Part shown: piece by piece, positions 51,700 through 59,709 of the stretch
Layout: the number at the start of each line of letters is the position of its first letter
Numbering within the stretch: the stretch's first letter is position 1
Assembly (NCBI GenBank): GCA_035624455.1
Contig: DASPRM010000033.1
Location: 1-64,000, forward strand
Length of the DNA stretch: 64,000 nucleotides
From: Terriglobales bacterium
GTDB lineage: Bacteria; Acidobacteriota; Terriglobia; Terriglobales; Acidobacteriaceae
Direction: 5' to 3'
Notes under the pieces: model-generated
Told to the model about the DNA's origin: nothing
Database searches by the model: none
The model's input: only the letters and a program-made list of their open reading frames with translations
Translations under genes and position numbers: made by a program

Positions 51700-52583
51700 T
51701 GGAGTCGGAGCAGCCGGAGCGCCAGGCCGAGATGTTCCGCCGGGAGAGTGACTTTCGCCGCCCACGTCGCTTCCGCAAAGGCATCTACATCCTGCCATCG
51801 TTGGCAACTACGTTTAACATCGCTTTCGGCTACTATGCGCTCTGGCACACCTTTATCGGTTCTCCGGCTGAACCGTGGCACTATGACAATGCCGCCAAGG
51901 CCATCGGTTTCGCGGTGGTGCTGGATGGGCTCGATGGCCGCATCGCCCGCATGACGAATACCACAAGCGATTTCGGCCGTGAGCTGGATTCTTTGGCCGA
52001 CGTCATTACGTTTGGCGTGGCGCCCGCCATGCTTGCCTGGGTGTGGGGATTTCGGCAGCTAGGTCCAATAACGGGTCACGATATCGCTGCTCGTACCGCA
52101 CAGATCGGTGCGATTCTGACTTTTGCTTTCCTGATCGCAGGAGCTGCTCGGTTAGCGCGATTCAACATTCAGAGCAACCCCCAGCCGTCCAATCCTGGCC
52201 GCCCGGGCAAACGTTACTTTGTGGGCCTGCCGATACCGGCTGCTGCGGGGTGCATTGCGGCTGTAGTACATTTCGGGGAAGGAGACCCCATCGACACCTG
52301 GTGGATCGCCATGCTGTGGGCGATTTATGTTTTCAGTGCGGCTTTGCTGATGGTAAGCACCTGGCGTTTCTACAGCTTTAAAGATATTGACCTGCGAAGT
52401 CCTCACCCATTCCGCGTGGTGATTCTGGTTGGGCTTCTGGTCGCTGGAATCTGGTATTTCTCGCGTCCGCTGCTGCTGGTGTTATCGGTGGGCTACATGC
52501 TTTCCGGCGTGATCATTCGTATGATGTACCTGCTTCGTCATCACAAGACCCCAGAGTACAAGCAAGCGCCGGAGGCGCAATGA
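51699..52583 (+). CDS. pssA: CDP-diacylglycerol-serine O-phosphatidyltransferase
   Basis: A 294-residue membrane enzyme that makes phosphatidylserine, the substrate of Psd. The CDP-alcohol phosphotransferase motif is complete: the Asp/Gly/Ala-Arg set in LDGLDGRIARMTN and FGRELDSLADV. Several membrane helices follow. ATG 51699 is used; a GTG one codon earlier is also possible. It overlaps the next gene by four bases (ATGA), so the whole group is translationally coupled. Confidence 0.93.
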   Translation: MESEQPERQAEMFRRESDFRRPRRFRKGIYILPSLATTFNIAFGYYALWHTFIGSPAEPWHYDNAAKAIGFAVVLDGLDGRIARMTNTTSDFGRELDSLADVITFGVAPAMLAWVWGFRQLGPITGHDIAARTAQIGAILTFAFLIAGAARLARFNIQSNPQPSNPGRPGKRYFVGLPIPAAAGCIAAVVHFGEGDPIDTWWIAMLWAIYVFSAALLMVSTWRFYSFKDIDLRSPHPFRVVILVGLLVAGIWYFSRPLLLVLSVGYMLSGVIIRMMYLLRHHKTPEYKQAPEAQ

Positions 52584-53656
52584 ACGGGCGCGAATCTAAA
52601 CCCGCGACCGGGCGTTCTGCGGCTGCTACGCAGGGGCTCTATCGCGTAGCCATCGTTGGGGCCGGCACCTTGAAGGGCAAGGAACTGGCGGAGATCCTTC
52701 CCGAGACCAACATTCCTACGGTTGACGTCAAGCTGCTTGATGATGACGAGTCGCTCGGCCAACTGGAAGCCGTTGGCGACGAAATGACCTTCTTCCAGAC
52801 TGTCACCCGCGACAATTTTGATAGCGTGGACTTCGCCTTCTTTGCTTCGGAAGAGAAATTCACCCGGCGTCACTGGCAGATGGCCCGGCAGGCGGGAAGC
52901 GCGATCATCGATCTTTCATATGGTCTGGAAGGGGAAGCGGGATCCAGTGTTCGCGCTCCCTGGATCGATCGCGAACTGGGTGAAGTGCAGGCGCCAGAGC
53001 TGCAGCCGGCACCGGTGGTAGTGGCGCATCCTGCGGCCACAGTGCTGGGATTGCTGATGCTTCGTGCGCAAAAAGCAGTGCCCGTGCGCACGGCGGTAGT
53101 CACGGTTTTTGAGCCCGCTTCGGAACGTGGGCGTCCCGGACTGGATGAGCTACACGGCCAGACCGTGAGCATTCTCTCCTTCCAGCAGCTGCCTAAGGAT
53201 GTCTTTGACGTACAGGTAGCATTCAACGCGGTTTCGCGTTACGGGGAGAAGGCAGTGGCCTCTCTGGAATCGGCGGAGCGCCGTATGCTCGATCACTTCC
53301 GCCGCATCACCCGCGAGCGCGTGCTAGTGCCCTCGATCATGCTGCTGCAAGCCCCCATCTTCCATGCCTACGCCTTCTCGTTGTATCTGGAACTGGAGAA
53401 GCCGCTGGCCTTGGGGGACTTCACGCAAGCGTTGTCAGGAGAGCATGTCTCGGTGACACGCACGGCGGAGGATGCCCCCAGCAGCGTGACCGCCGCCGGG
53501 CAGGACGATATCCTGATTTCGCTGCGCCGTGATCCACTGCGCGATCATGGCGTTTGGATATGGGCCGCGGCCGACAATCTTCGGGTAACGGCGCTCAACG
53601 CAGTTGCCTGCGCCGAACAGCTAGCCAGCTCACGCCCTCGAGGGAAGGTGCAGTGA
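52580..53656 (+). CDS. Aspartate-semialdehyde-dehydrogenase-like protein without catalytic Cys
   Basis: A 358-residue protein of the semialdehyde dehydrogenase fold: N-terminal nucleotide region (YRVAIVGAGTLKGKELAEIL) and dimerisation domain (ASERGRPGLDELHGQTVSILSFQ). The active-site stretch, NPNCS/T in true enzymes, reads AHPAATVLG, so the catalytic Cys and its Asn are absent. That makes it a Usg-1-like pseudoenzyme. It is not a lysine-pathway gene by context: it lies between phosphatidylserine synthase and the LPS assembly lipoprotein, overlapping both. An envelope-related role is inferred only from this. The first 20 residues are a low-complexity extension. Confidence 0.82.
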   Translation: MNGRESKPATGRSAAATQGLYRVAIVGAGTLKGKELAEILPETNIPTVDVKLLDDDESLGQLEAVGDEMTFFQTVTRDNFDSVDFAFFASEEKFTRRHWQMARQAGSAIIDLSYGLEGEAGSSVRAPWIDRELGEVQAPELQPAPVVVAHPAATVLGLLMLRAQKAVPVRTAVVTVFEPASERGRPGLDELHGQTVSILSFQQLPKDVFDVQVAFNAVSRYGEKAVASLESAERRMLDHFRRITRERVLVPSIMLLQAPIFHAYAFSLYLELEKPLALGDFTQALSGEHVSVTRTAEDAPSSVTAAGQDDILISLRRDPLRDHGVWIWAAADNLRVTALNAVACAEQLASSRPRGKVQ

Positions 53657-54204
53657 AGATTGGGCGCCCCTTGGGCAAAGAATTCTGCCGGTTTGTCCTG
53701 AGCGCACTTGCAGGCACGTTCATCATTCTCGGGGGCTGCGGCTATCACACAACCACTCACAGCGATCGCCTTCCGACCGATGTGCACACGATCGCCATTC
53801 CTGCTTTCGTCAATCAGAGCCAGTCGTATCGGGTGGAGCAGATCCTGACAGCCGCGGTGGTCCGCGAATTCAACACCCGCACGCGCTATCGCGTGCTCAG
53901 CCAGACCAGCGACGCTGCGGACGCCACACTTCGGGGCACGGTTATCCAGACCCAGGCTGCGCCTTTGACTTATGACTCGCAGACCGGTCGTGCTTCCAGC
54001 GCTATTGTGACGGTTGCGCTGCGGGTTTCGCTGGTGGATCGCAAAGGCAGTGTGCTCTACGACAATCCCAACTACGTGTTTCGCGAGCAGTACCAGGTGT
54101 CGCGCGAGCTTTCCAGCTTCTTCGACGAAGAAACTCCGGCCATGGACCGGCTCGCTCGCGATTTTGCCCGCACCCTGATCAGCAATGTCCTGGAGGCCTT
54201 CTAG
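53653..54204 (+). CDS. lptE: LPS-assembly lipoprotein LptE
   Basis: A 183-residue outer-membrane lipoprotein. The signal peptide ends in the lipobox ILGGC with acylated Cys29, followed by GYHTTTHSDRLPTDVHTIAIPAFVNQSQSYRVEQILTAAVVREFNTRTRYRV, the LptE beta/alpha pattern. It plugs LptD and helps insert LPS. The GTG start overlaps the previous stop (GTGA). lptE followed by holA is a widespread gene order and supports the call. LptD is not in the window. Confidence 0.88.
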   Translation: MKIGRPLGKEFCRFVLSALAGTFIILGGCGYHTTTHSDRLPTDVHTIAIPAFVNQSQSYRVEQILTAAVVREFNTRTRYRVLSQTSDAADATLRGTVIQTQAAPLTYDSQTGRASSAIVTVALRVSLVDRKGSVLYDNPNYVFREQYQVSRELSSFFDEETPAMDRLARDFARTLISNVLEAF

Positions 54205-55338
54205 GTGAGAGCCTTCGCCCAAACTGATCACTTCGTCGCCGAGATCAAAGAACGCAAGCTCAAGCCCGGCTATCTGTTCGTCGGCGACGAGGCTTTTTTT
54301 CGCAAACGGTGCCGCGATGCGATTCTTCGTCACCTGATCCCTTCCGATCTGCGCGAGTTCAGCTTGTATGATCTCGATCTGGCAGAAACTGAGCTGGTGG
54401 AAATTCTGGATCGCGCGCGCACCCCTTCGCTGATGGCGCCGTTCCAGGTGTTCTTCATCCGCAGCATTAAACAGCTTTACACTCGCGGCTCACATGAGAG
54501 CGAGTTCGAGGCTATCAAGCAATACTTCGCCAATCCCAATCCCGATGCCATGCTGGTTTTTGTAGCCGACCACATCAGCATTCCGGCGGATGCCCGGCGC
54601 ATGGATATGGTCGATCGCGAGCGGTACGAACGAATTCGCGACACCCTGGGCGACTACTGCGCGATTGTCGAGCTGGCGCGCGTGCAGGAAGACGACGCCG
54701 TGCGCTGGGCCAAGGAAACCGCAGCTGCCGAGGGCGTGACCATTGAGCCCGATGCCGCGCATGAGCTCATCGATTCGCTGGGCGCCGACATGATGCTGGT
54801 TTCGAGCGAGCTGGAAAAATTGATTCTCTACACCGGGGAGAAAAAGCGAATCACTCTGGGGGACGTGGAGACAACGGTACTTGCAGCCAAACAGCGGACA
54901 CTGTACGAACTGACGGATGCAATTTCTTCCAAGGACCGGCTGCGCGCTCTGGAGATCCTGGATGCGATTCTCTCCACCGGCGATGGCGAGGAGGCCGCGA
55001 TTGGTCACCTCTATATGCTGGCCAAGACCTTCCGCCAGATGCTGGTGATTTTTGAAAAGCGAGTGCGCGATTCACGCGCGCTGTGGCAAGCGCTGTGGCA
55101 AGGGTTTCGGGTTCCGCCGTTTGCGGCGGAAGACATCATCCGGCAGGCGCGCCGCTACCGCTCGCGGCGCGAACTCACGCGCGCGTTGCGCCTGATCGCC
55201 CGCGCCGATCTGGCGCTGCGCTCGAGCCCTCCCAGCAAGCGCCTGGTGCTGGAGCGCCTGGTGCTGGACCTGGCGTCTGAGCCCCAGGCCGTAGAAGTAA
55301 GCGCGTCACCTTCCCAGCAGCAGGAGCTGGGGGTGTAA
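54205..55338 (+). CDS. holA: DNA polymerase III subunit delta
   Basis: A 377-residue clamp-loader subunit that opens the sliding clamp. Marks are LKPGYLFVGDEAFFRKRCRDAIL, PSLMAPFQVFFIRSIKQL, LIDSLGADMMLVSSELEKLILYTGEKKRITLGDVE and a C-terminal helical collar (LYMLAKTFRQMLVIF). GTG start directly after the lptE stop. The last 20 residues (AVEVSASPSQQQELGV) are a non-family tail. Last gene of the operon; the 53-bp dispersed repeat follows. Confidence 0.92.
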   Translation: MRAFAQTDHFVAEIKERKLKPGYLFVGDEAFFRKRCRDAILRHLIPSDLREFSLYDLDLAETELVEILDRARTPSLMAPFQVFFIRSIKQLYTRGSHESEFEAIKQYFANPNPDAMLVFVADHISIPADARRMDMVDRERYERIRDTLGDYCAIVELARVQEDDAVRWAKETAAAEGVTIEPDAAHELIDSLGADMMLVSSELEKLILYTGEKKRITLGDVETTVLAAKQRTLYELTDAISSKDRLRALEILDAILSTGDGEEAAIGHLYMLAKTFRQMLVIFEKRVRDSRALWQALWQGFRVPPFAAEDIIRQARRYRSRRELTRALRLIARADLALRSSPPSKRLVLERLVLDLASEPQAVEVSASPSQQQELGV

Positions 55339-55386
55339 CGCGCTTCTCCACAACAGTTCCCACTATAGTGACATCCATCCTAGGGT

Positions 55387-55439
55387 GTCATCCTGAGCGA
55401 GGACGGGGTACACCGATCCCCGTCCGAGTCGAAGGACCT
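55387..55439 (-). repeat. 53-bp dispersed repeat, copy B
   Basis: The reverse complement of 10980-11032 with six differences. It contains an 8-bp inverted repeat, GGACGGGG/CCCCGTCC, around a 9-base centre. It lies after holA. Confidence 0.8.
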
Positions 55440-55532
55440 TGCGGTTGTTATTGTCATCACAGGCGGATATTAGTCCGCGTGGTCTGCAGGCGAGCAATTG
55501 GGTAGCGCTTAATTAGCGGTGCCAGCTTCTTT

Positions 55533-55561
55533 TTGACTTGTACGGCTATCAGCCGTACAAT
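55533..55561 (+). promoter_or_regulatory. Promoter and operator of the toxin-antitoxin pair
   Basis: TTGACT (55533-55538) and TACAAT (55556-55561) with a 17-base spacer form a strong sigma-70 promoter. A perfect inverted repeat, TTGTACGGCT / ATC / AGCCGTACAA (55538-55560), fills the spacer and overlaps both boxes, so a bound antitoxin would block polymerase. Autoregulation by a ribbon-helix-helix antitoxin is the expected mode. Confidence 0.8.
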
Positions 55562-55570
55562 AGGAACTAC

Positions 55571-55882
55571 ATGGTAAACAGTCGTCGAAAGTTACGGAAG
55601 CAGCGAGTAGCGCCGGCTTCAATGGAGCGGTTGGAGGCCCGTGTGTCAGCGGAACAGAAGCTATTTTTCAAGCGGGCAGCATCACTCCGCGGCGTGAGCC
55701 TGACAGAGTTCATGATTAACTCGATGCGAGAAGCTGCCATGAAGACCATTGAAGAACATAAAGTGTTGACCCTCGGTATCAGCGAGCGGAAGATTTTTGT
55801 TGAAGCTTTGTTGAATCCCCCTGCCCCGAATGAAGCACTGCAGTTGGCCACCAAGCGTTACAAACAGATGGTTGCTTCCTAA
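55571..55882 (+). CDS. DUF1778-type antitoxin
   Basis: A 103-residue protein of the DUF1778 (TacA/AtaR) family: a ribbon-helix-helix start (SMERLEARVSAEQKLFFKRAASLRGVSLTEFMINSMREAAMKTI) that binds DNA, then a C-terminal part that wraps the toxin. It neutralises the acetyltransferase encoded directly after it and represses its own promoter through the palindrome just upstream. ATG 55571 would lie only nine bases after the -10, so the message is nearly leaderless; ATG 55622 is the alternative start. Confidence 0.88.
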   Translation: MVNSRRKLRKQRVAPASMERLEARVSAEQKLFFKRAASLRGVSLTEFMINSMREAAMKTIEEHKVLTLGISERKIFVEALLNPPAPNEALQLATKRYKQMVAS

Positions 55883-56395
55883 TTGGTCGAAACTCCCAGA
55901 TACATCGTAAAGCCGCTGGGGAAGGAAAACCGAGCGGCTTTTTATTGTGGGGATAAGGAACTCGACTCCTACTTTCATGAGCGCGCATCTCGCGATGTGA
56001 GAGAAAAGCTGTCGGCGGTCTTTATTCTGGTGACGGAAGCTGAACCAGACGTGGTCATCGGCTACTACAGTTTGTCGCCGCAGGAAATCGATGCTGGCGA
56101 GTTTCCAGAGGAGTTGAAGAAGCGGACAGGAAGATACAAGCGCATTGGTGCGACGTTGCTTGGACGACTGGCGGTCTCAAAGGAACATCACGGTAAGAAA
56201 CTAGGGGCATTTCTCCTGGTTGATGCGCTGCGTCGCAGCCTGGAAGCCAGCAAAATGGTCATGTCTTACGCGGTAGTAGTGGATGCTAAGGGCGAACATG
56301 TAATCGCTTTCTATAAGAAGTTCGGCTTCCTGCCATTGCGCGGCAATCGCCTGTTCCTGCCCATGAAAACAATCGAGCGGAATTTCCAGGCTTGA
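55883..56395 (+). CDS. GNAT-family toxin (TacT/AtaT-like)
   Basis: A 170-residue GNAT acetyltransferase: FYCGDKELDSYFHERASRDV, VIGYYSLSP, LLGRLAVSKEHHGKKLGAFLLVDALRRSLE (acetyl-CoA loop, variant of RxxGxG/A) and HVIAFYKKFGFLPL. Members paired with DUF1778 antitoxins acetylate the amino acid on charged tRNAs and stop translation. A TTG start immediately follows the antitoxin stop, typical of co-translated modules. The pair is less GC-rich than its surroundings, suggesting transfer. Confidence 0.88.
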   Translation: MVETPRYIVKPLGKENRAAFYCGDKELDSYFHERASRDVREKLSAVFILVTEAEPDVVIGYYSLSPQEIDAGEFPEELKKRTGRYKRIGATLLGRLAVSKEHHGKKLGAFLLVDALRRSLEASKMVMSYAVVVDAKGEHVIAFYKKFGFLPLRGNRLFLPMKTIERNFQA

Positions 56396-56440
56396 CGCAG
56401 CCATGGCGCCCTTGCGCGTCCTGAATGAGAAAATAATTTC

Positions 56441-57202
56441 GTGGACCCGTCCGCTTATCTCCACCGAATCGCTTACGACGGCCCACGCGACCCTACTCCC
56501 GATGTCCTTCGCCAAATCCATCGCGCGCACCTGTTCACCGTTCCCTTCGAGAGTCTCGATATCCACCTCAAGCGCCCGATCGTGCTTGATGAAGAGCGCA
56601 TCCTCGACAAAATCGTGGGCCAGCATCGTGGGGGCTTTTGTTACGAACTGAACGGCGGTTTTTCCGCGCTGCTCCGCAGCCTGGATTTCCATGTCACCCA
56701 GCTTTCCGCGGGCGTAGGGCGCGCGGACGGCAGCTTTGGTCCTGATTTCGACCATATGACGCTGCTGGTCGAGACGCCGGAGCCCTGGCTTTGCGACGTA
56801 GGCTTTGGCGACTGCTTCCTGGAACCTCTGCCGCTGGTGCCCGATGTCGAGTTTCATCAGCAGGGGTTTGGTTATCGATCATTTCAGATCGGAGAACACT
56901 GGCTGTTGCAGCGAAGGGAGGAGAACGCAGAGTGGAAAAGCCTGTACAAATTCACCCTTACCCCGCGGCAATTGTCTGAGTACATCCCGATGTGCCACTA
57001 CCAGCAGACTTCGCCTGAGTCGCACTTTACGCGTCAGCGGATCTGCTCGCGAGCGACCCCGGACGGCCGCGTTACTCTTTCGGACCTTCGATTCATTGTG
57101 ACTGCCAAGGGCAGGCGTACGGAAACTGAATTGGCGGGGGAAGCGGAGTACCGGCGAGCGCTGAAGGAGCACTTCGGGATTGAGTTGAGAGAACCAGACT
57201 GA
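56441..57202 (+). CDS. nat: Arylamine N-acetyltransferase
   Basis: A 253-residue enzyme that moves acetyl from acetyl-CoA to arylamines or hydrazines. The catalytic triad is visible: Cys67 in RGGFCYELNG, His105 in FDHMTLLV and Asp119 in LCDVGFGD. The N terminus YLHRIAYDGPRDPTPDVLRQIHRAHLFTVPFESLDI is typical. GTG start. Length is slightly shorter than average, with no lost region. It stands alone between the toxin-antitoxin pair and rpsT. Confidence 0.94.
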   Translation: MDPSAYLHRIAYDGPRDPTPDVLRQIHRAHLFTVPFESLDIHLKRPIVLDEERILDKIVGQHRGGFCYELNGGFSALLRSLDFHVTQLSAGVGRADGSFGPDFDHMTLLVETPEPWLCDVGFGDCFLEPLPLVPDVEFHQQGFGYRSFQIGEHWLLQRREENAEWKSLYKFTLTPRQLSEYIPMCHYQQTSPESHFTRQRICSRATPDGRVTLSDLRFIVTAKGRRTETELAGEAEYRRALKEHFGIELREPD

Positions 57203-57266
57203 GTCGCCTCTGGTCGCTTATGCGGAAACCGAAGGACCTTCCGAGAAGCAACTAAGACACAGTTGC

Positions 57267-57330
57267 GGAAGGTCGAGGCTGCGCCTCGACCTTCCCACCC
57301 TAGCCAAAAGATGGCCAGAGTGGGGCACCC
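57267..57330 (+). repeat. Dispersed element: 13-bp hairpin plus GTGGGGCACC unit
   Basis: A perfect 13-bp stem (57267-57279 with 57283-57295, loop TGC, arms containing GAAGGTCGAGGC) is followed by CCACCCTA, then GCCA-AAAGA-TGGC and GTGGGGCACCC. The second half matches the element at 43507-43540. No T run follows the long stem. Confidence 0.6.
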
Positions 57331-57381
57331 TCAAGATTCGTAGCTCGCCTTCCGTTCTTTTGAAGAGTTGGTTCGAGAAAA

Positions 57382-57651
57382 CTACTTGGCAGCCATGGCG
57401 GCGAGGCGAGTGCTCAGGCGCGACTTGTAACGCGAGGCGGTATTTTTGTGGATCACGCCCTTCTGGACTGACTTATCCAGAGCTGAGACGGTTTCCTGGA
57501 ACAGCTTCGACGCCTGCTCCCGGTTGCCTCCGGCCAGGGCCTCGCGGAAGTGCCGAATGGCCGTCCGCAGGCGCGACTTATTCGCCCGGTTCACGGTGGT
57601 CCGTTTTTCTGTCTGACGGGCCCGTTTCAGGGCCGAAAAGTGATTTGCCAT
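57382..57651 (-). CDS. rpsT: 30S ribosomal protein S20
   Basis: An 89-residue ribosomal protein that binds 16S rRNA early in 30S assembly. It starts [39 protein letters not shown] and continues with [38 protein letters not shown], the full family pattern. GAGGA lies upstream of the ATG. Monocistronic as usual for S20. Confidence 0.97.
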   Translation of the reverse strand: MANHFSALKRARQTEKRTTVNRANKSRLRTAIRHFREALAGGNREQASKLFQETVSALDKSVQKGVIHKNTASRYKSRLSTRLAAMAAK

Positions 57652-58069
57652 GATTGCTGCTTTATCCTCTACGAAGAATTGTCCTGGGACAAACCCCTAT
57701 CCTACAAGCTGATAGACGCGGCGGTCAAATGCGGATTTGCCTGGATCGTTTTGTTTCCTTTTGGTCCAGAAGCGCTCAACGAGGGCGGCAAAATTCCTTT
57801 CCCCCGCAGCATCCCCAGCCCACATTAGTCATCTAAACTTTTGGATAAGTAGGGGGATTCCTTAAACGGCATTGACTGCCTCTCGGGTCCGAAGTACTCT
57901 ACGCTCAATGGTCGCTGCTTCCAGTCGGTGGCGAGCGGACACCCTGTCATTTGTCCTAGCAGTGAATTCACCGTGGCCAAAGGCTTACTCCGTTGCAACG
58001 TTCTTAGAGGGTTTCCCGCAGTTGTGTGTGCGCAGCGGGAACTCAAAGGGGGGAAATTTCAGAACCTGA
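57652..58069. other. 418-bp intergenic region between rpsT and phoH
   Basis: Divergent promoters of rpsT and phoH should lie here, but no convincing box pair was identified. The short frames across it have no family character and no ribosome binding sites. No hairpin repeat or RNA motif is recognised. Confidence 0.4.
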
Positions 58070-59155
58070 ATGAAGAAGCACATCGATATCACACCTAACA
58101 TCGAAACCCTGTTTGGCACGCGAGACGAAAATCTTCACCTCCTCGAAGACGGTCTGAAAGTAACCATCGATCTGCAGGCAGAATCTGTCGCGATAGAAGG
58201 CGCGGCACGCGATGTGCTGCGCACCGAGCAGGTGTTTGCCGACTTCGAGCAACTGCAGCGGGCCGGCCACACCTTCACCAACGGCGATCTCGCGGGCATG
58301 CTGCGCGTGCTGTCGACAGATCCCTCGGTGACGCTGCGCTCGCTGGTCGAAGCGGGGAAGCAGCGTTCATTCGGCAAGCGCACGGTGCAACCCAAGAGCA
58401 TCAACCAGCGCCGCTATCTGGAGGCCATCGAGAAAAACGACATGGTTTTTGGCATCGGCCCGGCGGGTACAGGAAAAACGTATCTTGCCGTGGCCATGGC
58501 CATTTCTGCGCTGGCGTCCAAGCGCGTGAATCGGATTATCCTGGCTCGGCCGGCGGTCGAAGCCGGCGAACGTCTGGGCTTTCTTCCCGGCACATTGCAG
58601 GAGAAGGTAGATCCCTATCTCCGGCCGCTGTACGACGCTTTGTACGACATGCTGGAGCCGGAGAAAGTGGATCGCTATCTGGAAAAGAACATTATCGAGA
58701 TCGCGCCCATCGCTTTCATGCGCGGCCGCACGCTGAACGATTCTTTCATCATTCTCGATGAAGCGCAGAACACCACCGCGGAGCAGATGAAGATGTTCGT
58801 CACGCGCATGGGTTTCAACTCCAAGGCGGTGATCACCGGAGACGTTACGCAAATCGACTTGCCCAGCACAAAAAGCAGCGGCCTGGTGCAGGCGGCGGAT
58901 ATACTGAGAGGAGTCGAGGGACTCAGTTTCTGCTACTTCGATGAAGGGGACGTGGTCCGTCACCCGTTGGTGCAGCGCATCGTGCGCGCCTATGACGATT
59001 ACAAGAAGGTGCAGGAGGCGCAGATGTCGCTGTCGCTGGGGAACGGACAAAACGGCTTCTATGGAAAGCTCAGCGGGAATGGCAATGGCGGCAATTTCGT
59101 ACCGCCGGTCCTGCCCCTGGAAGACAGTTCCGACTCGGAAGCCGCGGAAAACTAA
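58070..59155 (+). CDS. PhoH-like ATPase (YbeZ type)
   Basis: A 361-residue protein with an N-terminal KH-like region, then a PhoH ATPase domain: [15 protein letters not shown] (Walker A), [42 protein letters not shown] (Walker B) and GDVTQIDLP. It is thought to act with YbeY in ribosomal RNA processing and ribosome quality control; RNA helicase activity has been suggested for YbeZ. The Asn/Gly-rich tail (about 325-361) is unlike the family core. It begins the conserved order phoH-ybeY-corC-era. The nearest G-rich site is about 20 bases from the ATG, so the start is slightly uncertain. Confidence 0.92.
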   Translation: MKKHIDITPNIETLFGTRDENLHLLEDGLKVTIDLQAESVAIEGAARDVLRTEQVFADFEQLQRAGHTFTNGDLAGMLRVLSTDPSVTLRSLVEAGKQRSFGKRTVQPKSINQRRYLEAIEKNDMVFGIGPAGTGKTYLAVAMAISALASKRVNRIILARPAVEAGERLGFLPGTLQEKVDPYLRPLYDALYDMLEPEKVDRYLEKNIIEIAPIAFMRGRTLNDSFIILDEAQNTTAEQMKMFVTRMGFNSKAVITGDVTQIDLPSTKSSGLVQAADILRGVEGLSFCYFDEGDVVRHPLVQRIVRAYDDYKKVQEAQMSLSLGNGQNGFYGKLSGNGNGGNFVPPVLPLEDSSDSEAAEN

Positions 59156-59171
59156 GAATAAGTTCGTTTTG

Positions 59172-59208
59172 CGGGAGGATGGCCGGCGATGTCCTCCCGT
59201 TTTCTTTT
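59172..59208 (+). terminator. Intrinsic terminator between phoH and ybeY
   Basis: An 8-bp stem, CGGGAGGA/TCCTCCCG, with a 12-base loop, followed by TTTTCTTTT. It lies 17 bases after the phoH stop, before the ATG of ybeY at 59227. It implies partial termination or a separate promoter for ybeY-corC-era. Confidence 0.75.
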
Positions 59209-59226
59209 AGCCATCATTTGATCATC

Positions 59227-59709
59227 ATGCACAAGAAGGTACCCGGCGCCAGTGAGCGGGCGCTTGCGCGTTTTACTGAGCGCGCGCGCAGAGCCGCCGG
59301 GATAGCGGGCAGACTCAACGTGCTGGTGAGCTCCAACCGCGAGATTCGGCATCTGAACCACCAATTCCGGGGGAAGGACAAGAGCACCGATGTCCTGTCG
59401 TTTCCAGCCGATCCTGCAATGAATTCCGCCTTGGCGGGAGAAATTGCTATCGCCGCTGAGACGGCGATCGCCAATGCCCGGCGGCTTCAGCACTCCACGC
59501 TTGACGAATTGAAAATTCTCATCCTCCACGGCGTGATCCATCTGGCCGGCTTCGATCACGAAGGCGACAAGGGCCAGATGGCGCGCAAAGAAGCAGAATT
59601 GCGCGATCGCTTTGGTCTGCCGAACTCTCTGATAGCGCGCACGCACTTGGGCGGCAACTCGCACGGCAAGGGGGCGCGCCGCAGCACCGCGCGCAGGAGT
59701 TCACGATGA
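59227..59709 (+). CDS. ybeY: Endoribonuclease YbeY
   Basis: A 160-residue zinc enzyme for 16S rRNA 3'-end maturation. The metal motif HGVIHLAGFDH gives the three His ligands of HGxxHLxGxDH. NREIRHLNHQFRGKDKSTDVLSFPAD is also typical. ATG 59227 is chosen; an earlier in-frame ATG at 59179 falls inside the terminator hairpin and adds a non-family leader. The C-terminal tail is Arg/Ser/Gly-rich. It overlaps the next gene by four bases. Confidence 0.93.
   Translation: MHKKVPGASERALARFTERARRAAGIAGRLNVLVSSNREIRHLNHQFRGKDKSTDVLSFPADPAMNSALAGEIAIAAETAIANARRLQHSTLDELKILILHGVIHLAGFDHEGDKGQMARKEAELRDRFGLPNSLIARTHLGGNSHGKGARRSTARRSSR

Noticed and set aside
57267-57295. Terminator from the 13-bp hairpin after the nat gene
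   Set aside because: The stem is strong but is followed by CCCACCCTA, not a T run, and it belongs to a dispersed repeat.
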